The notes beneath the pieces were generated by a model. It did no database searches. It was not told where the DNA came from and saw nothing but the letters and a program-made list of their open reading frames with translations. Shown here one piece after another: positions 36,871-45,065 of a DNA stretch of 64,000 nt. The stretch's first letter is position 1; each line of letters opens with the position of its first letter. A program made the position numbers and the translations under genes. Origin of the DNA: Nevskiaceae bacterium (GTDB lineage: Bacteria > Pseudomonadota > Gammaproteobacteria > Nevskiales > Nevskiaceae); NCBI GenBank assembly GCA_008012115.1, contig SSEB01000008.1, forward strand, positions 62,001 to 126,000. The letters run 5' to 3'.

Positions 36871-38295
36871 TCAGCCGCCGTGTTTCATGCCAGGCATGTC
36901 CGGCATATCGGGCATCTCAGGCATGGGTTGTGCAGGCTTGGTCTTACGCCTTGCAGGTGCCGCAGATGGGCGGCGCGGCGGCGACCCGAAATCGGGGTCG
37001 GTACTAACGCGACGCGCGACCGTGCCCTTGGGGTTCGGATACCAGCCTGGGTCGCGGTCGCCAGCCGCGAGGCTGTCGCGAACCTTCACGACCGTGAACA
37101 TGCCGCCCATTTCGAGGGGGCCGAAAGGGCCGGTGCCTGCCATCATCGGCAGCGTGTTGGCCGGACCTTCGAGCATGCCCATCGCGACGTGCTCGCCATG
37201 CTCGGCCATGCCGCCCTTGCCCATCGCCATATAGCCGGGAAGCGTCGAGCGGATATCCTTCTCGACCCCAGACTGATCCACGCCAAGCGTGTTGGGAACC
37301 TCATGTCCCATCGGTCCCATCGTGTGATGCGACATATGGCAGTGGAATGCCCAGTCGCCCGCTACGGCGACGAACTCGATGTCGCGGGTCTGACCAACGG
37401 CAACAATCTCCGTGGTTTCGTTGCGCCACAAGGCTTGCGGCCAGCGCCCGCCATCGCCGCCAGTGACCTGAAAATGCACGCCGTGCATGTGCATCGGGTG
37501 ATTCCACATCGACAGGTTGCCCATGCGCACGCGCACTCGTTCGCCGGTGCGCGCAATCAGCGGATCAATTGCCGGGAAGACCTTGGAATTGAAGGTCCAT
37601 AGGTCGAAGTCCTGCATGATTGAAGGGTCGGGCCGGTAAGTACCCGGATGCAGCGCCCAGTTGTGCAGCAGGAAGCAATAGTCGCGGTCGATGGTCTGTG
37701 GCTCACCATCCTTCGGGTGGATGACGAACAGGCCCATCATGCCCACCGCCATCTGCACCATCTCGTCGGCATGCGGGTGATACATCTGCGTGCCGTGCTG
37801 ACGCAGGGTGAACTCGTAGACGTAGGTCTCGCCTGGCTTGATGTGCGGCTGTGAGAGCCCGCCAACGCCGTCCATGCCGCTAGGCAGTAACACGCCGTGC
37901 CAATGCACGCTGGTGTGTTCCGGCAGCCGGTTAGTGACGTAGATCCGTACTCGGTCGCCCTCGACTGCCTCGATAGTCGGGCCAGGTGTGGTGCCGTTGT
38001 AGCCCCAGCACTTCGCCGTGCAGCCCGGCGCGAACTCATGCTCGATCTCCTCGGCGACGAGATGGAACTCCTTCACGCCATCTTTTAGACGGTAGGGGAG
38101 CGTCCAGCCGTTGAGCGTGGTGACGGGTGTATAGGCACTGCGCCGATCGCGTTGAGTGGCTTCGGCTACGAGATCGGCGCGCACTGGCGCCCCGTCCACT
38201 GCGCGTGCGGCACCGCTGCGCAGGGCCACGCCGCTCGCAAGGGTTGCGACGGCACCGGAGCCAAGCGCTGAAATCAGATCGCGTCTAGTAATCAT
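36871..38295 (-). CDS. copA: CopA-type periplasmic multicopper oxidase (short form)
   Basis: A 474-aa multicopper oxidase that probably oxidises Cu(I) to Cu(II). Twin-arginine signal (TRRDLISALGSGAVATLAS). The copper sites appear in order: VHWHGVLLPSG, MYHPHADEM, HPMHMHGVHF, and the C-terminal HCHMSHHTMGPMGHE giving type 1, 2 and 3 ligands. The tail is Met/Pro-rich (MPEMPDMPDMPGMKHGG). Shorter than plasmid CopA (about 600 aa), lacking its long Met-rich insert. The start forms TGATG with the stop of the gene before it; an extended frame upstream overlaps that gene and is rejected. Confidence 0.92.
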   Translation of the reverse strand: MITRRDLISALGSGAVATLASGVALRSGAARAVDGAPVRADLVAEATQRDRRSAYTPVTTLNGWTLPYRLKDGVKEFHLVAEEIEHEFAPGCTAKCWGYNGTTPGPTIEAVEGDRVRIYVTNRLPEHTSVHWHGVLLPSGMDGVGGLSQPHIKPGETYVYEFTLRQHGTQMYHPHADEMVQMAVGMMGLFVIHPKDGEPQTIDRDYCFLLHNWALHPGTYRPDPSIMQDFDLWTFNSKVFPAIDPLIARTGERVRVRMGNLSMWNHPMHMHGVHFQVTGGDGGRWPQALWRNETTEIVAVGQTRDIEFVAVAGDWAFHCHMSHHTMGPMGHEVPNTLGVDQSGVEKDIRSTLPGYMAMGKGGMAEHGEHVAMGMLEGPANTLPMMAGTGPFGPLEMGGMFTVVKVRDSLAAGDRDPGWYPNPKGTVARRVSTDPDFGSPPRRPSAAPARRKTKPAQPMPEMPDMPDMPGMKHGG

Positions 38296-38600
38296 CACTT
38301 CTTGTCCTTGTCGGTGGACGGCCGCGTCTTCTGGTTCATGTCGGGCATGTCCTTCATGTCGTGACTCTGCTGGTCGCCGTTCTTCATGTTTTCGTGATCC
38401 ATATGCCCTTTGCACTTCTCGTGCATCGCCTTCATCACGGGGTCGTTCCTATCCATCTTGTTCATGTCCATGTCTTTCATCTGCGTACAGTCTGGTGCGG
38501 CAGCACCTTCTTGTTTGTGAAGCTTTGGGTCGTGAGCGAAGGAAGGCAGTGAGGCTGCGGCGAATGCGAGGAACAGCGCGAACTGAAAATAATTCTTCAT
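38295..38600 (-). CDS. secreted Met/Lys/Asp-rich small protein
   Basis: A 101-aa protein with signal peptide (FALFLAFAAASLPSFA), then a body of repeated Met-Asp/Lys units (QMKDMDMNKMDRNDPVMKAM, HMDHENMKN, DMKDMPDMN) and two Cys (PDCTQM, EKCKGHM). Likely a periplasmic copper(I) binder. RBS AGGAG at 8 nt fixes the start at 38600. Coupled to the multicopper oxidase by a TGATG junction. No family name can be given. Confidence 0.75.
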   Translation of the reverse strand: MKNYFQFALFLAFAAASLPSFAHDPKLHKQEGAAAPDCTQMKDMDMNKMDRNDPVMKAMHEKCKGHMDHENMKNGDQQSHDMKDMPDMNQKTRPSTDKDKK

Positions 38601-38610
38601 CGAAAGTCTC

Positions 38611-38970
38611 CTATTGAGGTTGGTGGTCGTCGCCGGTTTTGTGCTCGTCATCAGGCGGCGTGTCGGAAGCAGGCTGGGGGTGGCGTTGCATCGAGTGATC
38701 TGGCCGTGCTTCGTTACTTTCAGCCACGGCGTCTTCCTCGCGGCATTTCTGCCGGGGCGTCTGGGCCGATTCTTCAATTTGTGAATCTTTTTGCGACGAT
38801 GCGGACGAATTTCCAAGGTTGGAATATTGAGTGGCGGAAGGCATGGCCATAAGAGCCGCCCCTAAATCATGCCAACCGAAATCGAACCAACTCGCTGAAG
38901 CCTTTCCGGTCGCGGAGGAAATCACAATTGCGAGAAACACACGTCCCGCCAGCATTCGATGCAAAATCAT
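38611..38970 (-). CDS. unknown secreted protein with acidic, polar tail
   Basis: A 119-aa protein. Its start (MILHRMLAGRVFLAIVISSA) could be a signal peptide. The rest is low-complexity, rich in Ser, Asp, Glu, His and Pro (ASSQKDSQIEESAQ, PDDEHKTGDDHQ). The ATG at 38970 overlaps the TolC gene stop (ATGA), and the next gene follows 10 bp later, so it belongs to the operon. No recognisable domain. Confidence 0.55.
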   Translation of the reverse strand: MILHRMLAGRVFLAIVISSATGKASASWFDFGWHDLGAALMAMPSATQYSNLGNSSASSQKDSQIEESAQTPRQKCREEDAVAESNEARPDHSMQRHPQPASDTPPDDEHKTGDDHQPQ

Positions 38971-40601
38971 TTGGGATTCCTCTTTGGCTTATTCGGCGGA
39001 GGCATGGACATGCCTTCCATATCCTTCATATCCATCCCTTCCATGCCTTTCATGTCATGTCCAGCATGTGGATTGGCTTCGGGTTGTGAGCTGTCAGGGC
39101 CCATGTCGTGGCCGGAGTGATCCATGCCTTCCATTCCGGGCGTGCCCTGCATCCCGCCCATATCGTGGTGCATGTGGCCACTATTGGCCGAAGCGGCGGC
39201 CGGCCGTTGCGGTTCGACGGTTTCGTCGCTGATCTGCGTGTTGCTGGGCAATGGCGCGCCGACGGCCAGTGCCAGTTCGGTACGGGCCGACCAGTAGTCG
39301 CGCACGGACTGGAGGTAACTCTGATAGGCGTCGTATTCGTCTTGCTTGGCGCGGATCAGGTCGAAGACGCCGACCAGCATGTAGTTCACCCGCTCCTGCG
39401 TGCGTTGCACGACGCGCTCGCGCAGGGGCACCAACTTCTCGCGGTGGAGTTCGACGGCGCGGCGGGCGTTCAGGACTCTGGCGTTCGCGAGCGCAACGGC
39501 GTTGCTGGCCTGGATTTCCAGAGCTTTCAGCTCGGCTTCGGCCAGTTCCAGCGAGGACTGCGCACGCAGTACGCCACCTTGGTTCTGATTGAAGATCGGC
39601 AATTGCAAAGCGAGCGTCGGACCGGTGACGCGGTTGCGTTCCGGATCGCTTTCAGTCCCGATGCCGACATCGATATTGCCTATGTAGCGGTAGGTCTTGG
39701 TGACATCGAGCGCGTCGCGCCGCAGCGCGACTTCCTGCCGCGCCGCCGCGAGGTCGAGCCGTTGATGCCGGGCCAGATCCTGCAACGCGGGCAGTTCGTC
39801 CTCTTGAGCTACTGGCAGCGGCAGGCGATCGCTCACGCTCCAGCGCGTTTCGGATGCGGACAGGCCCATCAGGATGTTGAGCGCGGAGCGTGCCTCGACA
39901 GCCTCGGCCTGCGCCGACAGCAAGCTCAACTCCACCTGTGCCGATGCCGCTTTTTCTAGGCTCAAGGCCAGATCGGTGATGTTGCCGGCATCGAAAAAGC
40001 GCTGGGCGAGGTCGGCCGAGGCACCGGCGGATTTGGCGACGCTGGCGCGCATCGCAACAGCCTGTTGTGCGCCGACGAGCCTGAAATAGGCCGATTCCAC
40101 ATCGCGGGCCAGTTCCAGGACGGATGCCCCTGCCTGTGCCTTGGCGCGCTCGAATGCGCCTTTGGCCAGACGCGACCGCGACCGCAATAGCAGCAGATCG
40201 GTGAAGCTCTGCGCCAGACCGAACGCCGTCTGATTCCCGGCCCCGGCAGCATTGGCAAAGAGTATTGAAGCCGAGAGCGTCGGGTTGCTGAGACGTCCCG
40301 CTTCCAGAACCTCGGCGCCGGCGATGCCGAGCCGCGAATATTCAGCGCGGATGCGTGGGTTGCGAACCAGGGCGATGCTTAGGGCGTCTTGTACGCTGAG
40401 TTGCAGGTCGAGCAGGCTCTCGACCACGGTCTGTGCCTGAGCGTCCGCTTCGTCGGGCGATTTCAGGCTAGGTCCGCCACGCGCCGTTGTCAGCGCGGAG
40501 ACGTCGGACAGCCCCCGATCCGCCGGCACCGTGGCGCAGCCGCTGACAAGCGCGGCGATGCCCAGCGCCAGAAGCGTGGGTCGAAAATATTGTTGGAACA
40601 C
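38967..40601 (-). CDS. TolC-family outer-membrane lipoprotein with Met/His-rich C-terminal tail
   Basis: A 544-aa protein. Lipobox (AALVSGC) near residue 22, then a full TolC-like outer-membrane factor (VQDALSIALVRNPRIRAEYS; LQLPIFNQNQGGVLRAQSSL; DEYDAYQSYLQSVRDYWSA). After about residue 465 it runs into a copper-binding tail of roughly 75 residues (HMHHDMGGMQGTPGMEGMDH, HAGHDMKGMEGMDMKDMEGM). Where a Met-rich CopB barrel is expected, this operon has a channel with a CopB-like tail attached. The partner pump is unknown, since no RND gene lies in this operon. Confidence 0.88.
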   Translation of the reverse strand: MFQQYFRPTLLALGIAALVSGCATVPADRGLSDVSALTTARGGPSLKSPDEADAQAQTVVESLLDLQLSVQDALSIALVRNPRIRAEYSRLGIAGAEVLEAGRLSNPTLSASILFANAAGAGNQTAFGLAQSFTDLLLLRSRSRLAKGAFERAKAQAGASVLELARDVESAYFRLVGAQQAVAMRASVAKSAGASADLAQRFFDAGNITDLALSLEKAASAQVELSLLSAQAEAVEARSALNILMGLSASETRWSVSDRLPLPVAQEDELPALQDLARHQRLDLAAARQEVALRRDALDVTKTYRYIGNIDVGIGTESDPERNRVTGPTLALQLPIFNQNQGGVLRAQSSLELAEAELKALEIQASNAVALANARVLNARRAVELHREKLVPLRERVVQRTQERVNYMLVGVFDLIRAKQDEYDAYQSYLQSVRDYWSARTELALAVGAPLPSNTQISDETVEPQRPAAASANSGHMHHDMGGMQGTPGMEGMDHSGHDMGPDSSQPEANPHAGHDMKGMEGMDMKDMEGMSMPPPNKPKRNPK

Positions 40602-40775
40602 GCGATACCTCCGTCCAGATTGCGGGATGCAGCACGAAATGAATCGGCTGATCGCCAGCAGTCCGGGCGGAAGGCGTTCGGGCGCTATGCAACGTCCAGT
40701 GAGACGCTGCCGAGAGTCGGAACGCGGTGGCGCTAAGACTCCGTGATTACTGCGAGAAGTCTTGGGCTGCGGCGA

Positions 40776-41201
40776 TCAGGTCGCCGCGGAGATAGGAGGT
40801 CGAAGATGATCGAGATGATGCGCGGTGAGCGCGTGCGGCTGTATCGCATACGTCATCTGTTGGGACTCCGGAAGATCGGACGGAAGGAGCGCTGCGGACA
40901 ATAGTGCGGCGGACCCCATGCAGCTTCCGGGTGGGCAATGCCCACTGCACGGACAGCCACACTTGCAAGTGCCGGAAACCTTGACATGGCTGCCGGCATT
41001 CTTTGAGGCAGCAAGCAGCGTATGCTGTTGGTGCTCGCTCGCGGACATCCCTTCCATCGACATTCCGGCGTGATGCTGATGTTCGTGACCATCGCTTGTT
41101 TGGACCGCGTCGCGGCAATGCTGCATCGTGATCGACGCGTAGCCGGAAGTCGGCACGGCGACGATCAACAATAACAACAGGATATAGCGACAGAGCTTCA
41201 T
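40776..41201 (-). CDS. CopL-like Cys/His-rich secreted protein heading the copper operon
   Basis: A 141-aa protein with a signal peptide (YILLLLLIVAVPTSGYAS), a His/Met segment (HEHQHHAGMSMEGMSASEHQ), and a dense cysteine block (CKCGCPCSGHCPPGSC), ending LDHLRPPIS. It is the first gene of the operon, as copL is in xanthomonad copper loci, and copL products have a similar layout. The assignment is by plan and position, not detailed homology. It shares its general design with 3813-4223, 33510-33914 and 44665-45018. Confidence 0.7.
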   Translation of the reverse strand: MKLCRYILLLLLIVAVPTSGYASITMQHCRDAVQTSDGHEHQHHAGMSMEGMSASEHQQHTLLAASKNAGSHVKVSGTCKCGCPCSGHCPPGSCMGSAALLSAALLPSDLPESQQMTYAIQPHALTAHHLDHLRPPISAAT

Positions 41202-41502
41202 TGTCGGCGGAGTATTACGCTGGCAGCGGCATGATGCAACTCCGGAGCCATCCCTAACCTTTGAGCCGGACTTTCACCTCGATGACCTTAAAATCGGCCA
41301 ATCGACGCAAAGTCGATCCGCTAGCGCCTTGAGATTTGCGGCACTCAATCCGTCTAAACATCACGCAGCAGCGCTGGCCTGTTTTCACTAATTCGCCTTG
41401 ACCCGTTGTCGCGCCCAATGTTCGAATCTGCAAATTAATAGCGATAGCGCTGTCGTTCGAGCCGCCAGTAGCGGCGGCTTCATGGAACGCACGGCCTTAA
41501 CA
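41202..41502. other. intergenic region upstream of the copper operon
   Basis: About 300 bp with no supported gene. It must hold the promoter of the leftward copper operon, yet I find neither a MerR-type long-spacer promoter nor a TTGAC-N4-GTCAA dyad here, so this operon may be regulated differently from the two cus units. Confidence 0.5.
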
Positions 41503-41832
41503 TCAGCAGGAGTGTATATCCGCCACGTCCGTTTCAGGCAATGCGATTTTCTGGCGGTGCGCATACAGCATTGCAAGAGCGACCCTGATTTCCGCGAGAC
41601 GTGAGTCGAGGATGAATTTTATCCGGGATTTCCTCTGTGCATTTGCCGGGAGGGATTTCTTCTTGGCGAAGATGCGCTCTCGCTCAGTGATCAGCGCACT
41701 GATTTCCCGCTCGATGGCTTTGAGCCCCGGGCCATCACCGTGATGCCGTTGTTCAAAGGGATCTGTCCGTGCAGGCCGGTGCCGCGGAAAATGTCCGTCA
41801 CGAGAGAGCGCCATAGGTCTGCCAAGCTCCAA
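41503..41832 (-). CDS. unknown small basic helical protein
   Basis: A frame of up to 109 aa opening at TTG 41832, with an ATG at 41814. The C-terminal 70 residues look protein-like: LKAIEREISALITERERIFA, KKKSLPANAQRKSRIKFILD and RLAEIRVALAMLYAH, a basic two-helix pattern. The N-terminal part is less convincing and no strong RBS is visible. It could be a partial gene. No family recognised. Confidence 0.4.
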   Translation of the reverse strand: MELGRPMALSRDGHFPRHRPARTDPFEQRHHGDGPGLKAIEREISALITERERIFAKKKSLPANAQRKSRIKFILDSRLAEIRVALAMLYAHRQKIALPETDVADIHSC

Positions 41833-41906
41833 GTGGCCTGCGGGGATTCCCCGCAGGCCGAAATGATCCTGTCGTGTCCAAAGAAATCACGCGTGATCGG
41901 GATTCA

Positions 41907-43088
41907 TCAGAAGAGCACGCCCGTCTCAATCATCAAGCGGGCCTGCGACTTGCTGTTGCCGTCCGAGCCGAATGCGGCGCCGGCGGCGATGTTGGTGGCC
42001 TTGACGTAGGAAACCTCGGCACGCGCGAAGAAGGACTCGATCTGGTAGGTGGGCGTCATCGTGACCGACCAGCCCTTGCTGCCAGGACCATACAGCAGGT
42101 TCGGGGTGCCATCGGTGGCATTGCCGCTGGAGCTGATGTATTCCACTCGGCTCGCGAGATTGAGTTTTGGATTGAAGGCGTAATTTGCGAGCAGCGCCGC
42201 TCCATAGGTTTGGGCTGAGTGGGCGATACCCAGCTGCGTGTTGGCAGCGACCTTGGTGTATTGCAGGTAGGGCTGCAGAATCCAGGCTCCGGCGGTGTGC
42301 GTGTAGATGACGTTGTAGATGTCTTGGTTGTTCTGGAGCAGTGGCGTCGCCGCATTCGATACGTTGGTCTGCCCCAGATTGCCGCCGCCAACCAAGGCCA
42401 GCACATTGGCGGGGTCGAAGGTATAGGCCAGCGAGCCCCAGAGCCAGTTATAGCGTTTGGAATAGAAACCGTCGTTCAAGGAAATCGAGACGGCGACCGG
42501 CCCATGGCTGTAATTTGCCTGGATGCCGCGGTTGACCGCGTTCTCCTGGTTCCAGAGCAGCCCGCGCTCGATGTTCATGTTCTCAAAAGTGAAGGTGTAC
42601 TCGGCTCCGATCAGCGTCGGGAGTTTGCCCACCATCAGGGAAAAATCGCTGTTGGGAACCAGCTTGATGAATCCTTGAGGAAGCACGCCGTAAAACGAAT
42701 CGGTGGTGGTGTTGGACGCCAGATACGGGGTGCCCAGCGATGGCAGGCTGTAGCCACCGGCCTGGATAAAATACTGGAACAGGCCGTCGGTTTTCTGGAT
42801 GAATACCTGACCGTTGCTGATGTCGGCGAGCTGGTGTCGGTCACCCGGTACGGGATTGCTTTGCCAGAAAGCGAGACCGCTGACGGCGCCGGTCACGTAA
42901 AACTTCCCGAGCACACCGCCATTGATGCTAGTTGGGGTCGCGTTGGCAACCAGTGGACCCGACATCGCCGGCGTTGTCAGAGCATCCGCGTGCGCGACTT
43001 CCGCGCCCAAGGACAACGCGGCAGCGACCGCGCAGGCCACTACTCGTAAGCGGCAAAAGTCGCTGTTAGATTCTGATAAGCGAAGCAT
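41907..43088 (-). CDS. outer-membrane beta-barrel (BBP2/OmpL-like) porin
   Basis: A 393-aa protein with signal peptide (VVACAVAAALSLGAEVAHA) and alternating strands throughout (GKFYVTGAVSGLAFWQ, FSLMVGKLPTLIGAEYTFTF, QANYSHGPVAVSISLNDGFY), ending in Phe (IETGVLF) as expected for barrel insertion. The conserved GKLPTLIGAEYTF, NIERGLLW and NDGFY parts fit the putative beta-barrel porin-2 group. RBS GGAG lies 7 nt before the ATG. It is placed 150 bp behind a CueR-type promoter, so copper-induced expression is likely. Substrate unknown. Confidence 0.8.
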   Translation of the reverse strand: MLRLSESNSDFCRLRVVACAVAAALSLGAEVAHADALTTPAMSGPLVANATPTSINGGVLGKFYVTGAVSGLAFWQSNPVPGDRHQLADISNGQVFIQKTDGLFQYFIQAGGYSLPSLGTPYLASNTTTDSFYGVLPQGFIKLVPNSDFSLMVGKLPTLIGAEYTFTFENMNIERGLLWNQENAVNRGIQANYSHGPVAVSISLNDGFYSKRYNWLWGSLAYTFDPANVLALVGGGNLGQTNVSNAATPLLQNNQDIYNVIYTHTAGAWILQPYLQYTKVAANTQLGIAHSAQTYGAALLANYAFNPKLNLASRVEYISSSGNATDGTPNLLYGPGSKGWSVTMTPTYQIESFFARAEVSYVKATNIAAGAAFGSDGNSKSQARLMIETGVLF

Positions 43089-43239
43089 TCAAATCTCCGG
43101 TTTGCATCATTGCGTGACAGCTGACGTGCAATGCTTCATTTCCTGGAAGCCGCTTGAGGTTATCGCACAGTCAGATCACGACCCCTGTCAGTGCAATCCT
43201 TATCAGCCACTGGATCACTGACCCCCTTACACGACCCTA

Positions 43240-43271
43240 AACCTAAACTATGCACTATGGTTCAGAGTCAA
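43240..43271 (-). promoter_or_regulatory. CueR/MerR-type promoter before the barrel gene
   Basis: On the minus strand: -35 TTGACT (43266-43271), 20-bp spacer CTGAACCATAGTGCATAGTT, -10 TAGGTT (43240-43245). It shares TTGACTCTG.AC.ATA with the promoters at 7302 and 34007 but its dyad is less perfect. It lies between the regulator gene and the barrel gene. Confidence 0.68.
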
Positions 43272-43332
43272 CCTTTGGAGACGATGGCGCAGCCGCAGCC
43301 GGCTCCTCTCAGTCGCAGCGCTTGGAATCAGT

Positions 43333-43764
43333 CTATTGCTCGATGCCAGAGATTTTCTCTGGTTCGAGTTGATTCAACGCGGCCACAATCGGACACTCGT
43401 GGAGCGGGCCAGAACCCGGACAAGCCGCAATCAGGGTTTGCAACCCCTCGCGCATGCGACAGAGTTCCGACAGTTTGTGTTCGACGGCGGCCAGCTTGGC
43501 CTCGGCAGCAATCTTAATGCTGTTCGCGTTGCCGTCTGGCTGCTGCATCAGGGTCAAAAGTTCACTGATTTCGTGGAGCGTAAAACCCAGATCTTTTGTC
43601 CGGTGAATAAAGTGCAAACGCTTTACGGTTTCCTCCGGATATTCCCGGTAACCGGATTCCCGGCGCGGCGGCGCGGCGATTAACCCGGTCCGCTCGTAAT
43701 AGCGGATCGTGGCAATTGGCACCTCGGCGCGCTTCGCGACTTGGCTGATGGTTAGATGGATCAT
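43333..43764 (-). CDS. cueR: CueR-like MerR-family copper/silver regulator
   Basis: A 143-aa dimeric activator. Winged helix (LTISQVAKRAEVPIATIRYY), long dimer helix (AKLAAVEHKLSELCRMREGL) and a C-terminal loop CPGSGPLHECPI with the two metal-binding cysteines. Ser (ANSIKI) occupies the position where divalent sensors have Cys, as in monovalent sensors. The loop is one residue longer than in E. coli CueR. ATG at 43764 is the family start; the longer frame is rejected. As the only CueR-like gene seen, it is the probable activator of the three promoters at 7302, 34007 and 43240. Confidence 0.88.
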   Translation of the reverse strand: MIHLTISQVAKRAEVPIATIRYYERTGLIAAPPRRESGYREYPEETVKRLHFIHRTKDLGFTLHEISELLTLMQQPDGNANSIKIAAEAKLAAVEHKLSELCRMREGLQTLIAACPGSGPLHECPIVAALNQLEPEKISGIEQ

Positions 43765-43880
43765 TTGGGTACCTATTGAATGGGGCTTGGGGTCACGGGG
43801 ACCTCCAAAGAAATGCAGTCCTGCCGGACGGCTGCCGATCCAGTCGTAAATTCGGAACAGCCGCCATCCAAGGTTCTGCG

Positions 43881-44342
43881 TTAGCGGCGATCGAAATCTT
43901 TCTTGCCGCAAGGCCCGTAGTGCTGTGGGTCCTTGACCGACATGATCGCCTCCCAGGATCCAGGGCTGGGTCTATGGCATTTGTCCGCCGTCGTGTCGGT
44001 GGCCTTTGCCCATTTGGTGCTGCGTGGGCCGTAGTTCTGAGGATCCTTGACCGACATGATGGCTCGGAAGGAGCCCGGCGCCGGCTGGTCATTGCGCGAT
44101 GGCGATTCGACCACAGGCGGTTGTGGCCCCTTCAAGCCGCAAGGCCCGTAGTGCTGCGGGTCCTTGACCGACATGATCGCCTCCCAGGAACCCGGACTAG
44201 GTCTGTGGCACTCTGTTCCGATTGAACCGGGAGCGTGCGACCACTTGGTGCTGCGTGGGCCATCTTGCGCGTGGGACGCTTGCGCATGAAGAAGCGCAGT
44301 TGCGATCAGCGCACTGGTGATGTGGCGTATGGTTTTATTCAT
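43881..44342 (-). CDS. secreted PGSWxxIMSxKDPxxYG repeat protein, copy 2
   Basis: A 153-aa protein. Signal peptide (ITSALIATALLHAQASHAQ), then three repeats of the same unit as in 33043-33417. Repeats one and three are preceded by ECHRPS or KCHRPS and end YGPCG; the middle one has PAPGSFRAIMSVKDPQNYGP. Each outer repeat thus holds a pair of cysteines flanking the motif. RBS GAGGAG precedes the ATG. Its neighbour is the CueR-like regulator. Unknown family; periplasmic metal or redox role is inferred from context. Confidence 0.8.
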   Translation of the reverse strand: MNKTIRHITSALIATALLHAQASHAQDGPRSTKWSHAPGSIGTECHRPSPGSWEAIMSVKDPQHYGPCGLKGPQPPVVESPSRNDQPAPGSFRAIMSVKDPQNYGPRSTKWAKATDTTADKCHRPSPGSWEAIMSVKDPQHYGPCGKKDFDRR

Positions 44343-44613
44343 GACTTATCTCCTCGTGAATGGGCATTGCGGCACGATGTGCTGTGCCTTGCCGCCCAGG
44401 TCGAGTCCTGTGTGCGGGGAACTCGCGGGCTGGAGGAGCGCCTTGGCGTACAGCCTCGGCTGATGCGTTCTGAAAAGAGGCCTGACGCCTAGTCGCGGGA
44501 ATGCGCGCCCCTGTTACGAACTGGGCGTCTCTGGCGGGGTTACGGGCAACAACGCAGGCCACCCCTAGCGAGCTAAGGGTCCACCCAAGCGAGCGGCAGG
44601 CAGAACGGATCAT
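44335..44613 (-). CDS. doubtful small gene between two secreted proteins
   Basis: A 92-codon frame with a good RBS (GAGGAG, 7 nt) and a mildly hydrophobic start (LGWTLSSLGVACVV). Its stop overlaps the start of the PGSW-repeat gene by 8 bp, which fits an operon. The rest is Arg/Ala-rich and shows no clear fold, so it may be spurious or frameshifted. Confidence 0.3.
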   Translation of the reverse strand: MIRSACRSLGWTLSSLGVACVVARNPARDAQFVTGARIPATRRQASFQNASAEAVRQGAPPAREFPAHRTRPGRQGTAHRAAMPIHEEISHE

Positions 44614-44664
44614 GAAAGCTCTCCTCGGAAAAGTGACACGCTCGGCCGAATGGCCGCAGCGGCA

Positions 44665-45018
44665 TCAACCGAGGAAAGTGGTGGGGGGTCTTAGACGAGT
44701 ATCCGGATCAGGTGTCGTGAACCCCGCGTTGCGTAGTGCTGCGGGGGCTTCAGGATTCGGATGTTCGATGGCGATGAAGAGAGATGGGGCTGCTGCAAGG
44801 TTGCTGAAACAACTGACCATGTCGGTGCAATGTTCACCACAGCACTTGCACTCGTGCATGCTCTTTTTCTGCGTGGAGAAAAGGCAGTGCTCCATGCCAA
44901 CGGTCTGCATTCCGGCAGAGGTTGAAGTAGGAGATGGCGCGTATGCAGTGGACGCCAATCCCTGTGCGACCATGAACAGGCCGCAAAGGAACACAACGAT
45001 GAGCTTGATCCGCTGCAT
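44665..45018 (-). CDS. Cys-rich secreted protein of the copper region
   Basis: A 117-aa protein: signal peptide (KLIVVFLCGLFMVAQGLAST), cysteine cluster HECKCCGEHCTDMVSC and C-terminal LRPPTTF. The plan (export signal, clustered Cys near the middle, LRPP near the end) matches 40776-41201. Probable soft-metal binder. Upstream of the doubtful gene and the PGSW-repeat gene on the same strand. No named family. Confidence 0.65.
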   Translation of the reverse strand: MQRIKLIVVFLCGLFMVAQGLASTAYAPSPTSTSAGMQTVGMEHCLFSTQKKSMHECKCCGEHCTDMVSCFSNLAAAPSLFIAIEHPNPEAPAALRNAGFTTPDPDTRLRPPTTFLG

Positions 45019-45065
45019 CCTTTGAGGCTAGCACAACGTTGCTCGGATACAAGTTGGAGTTAGGT

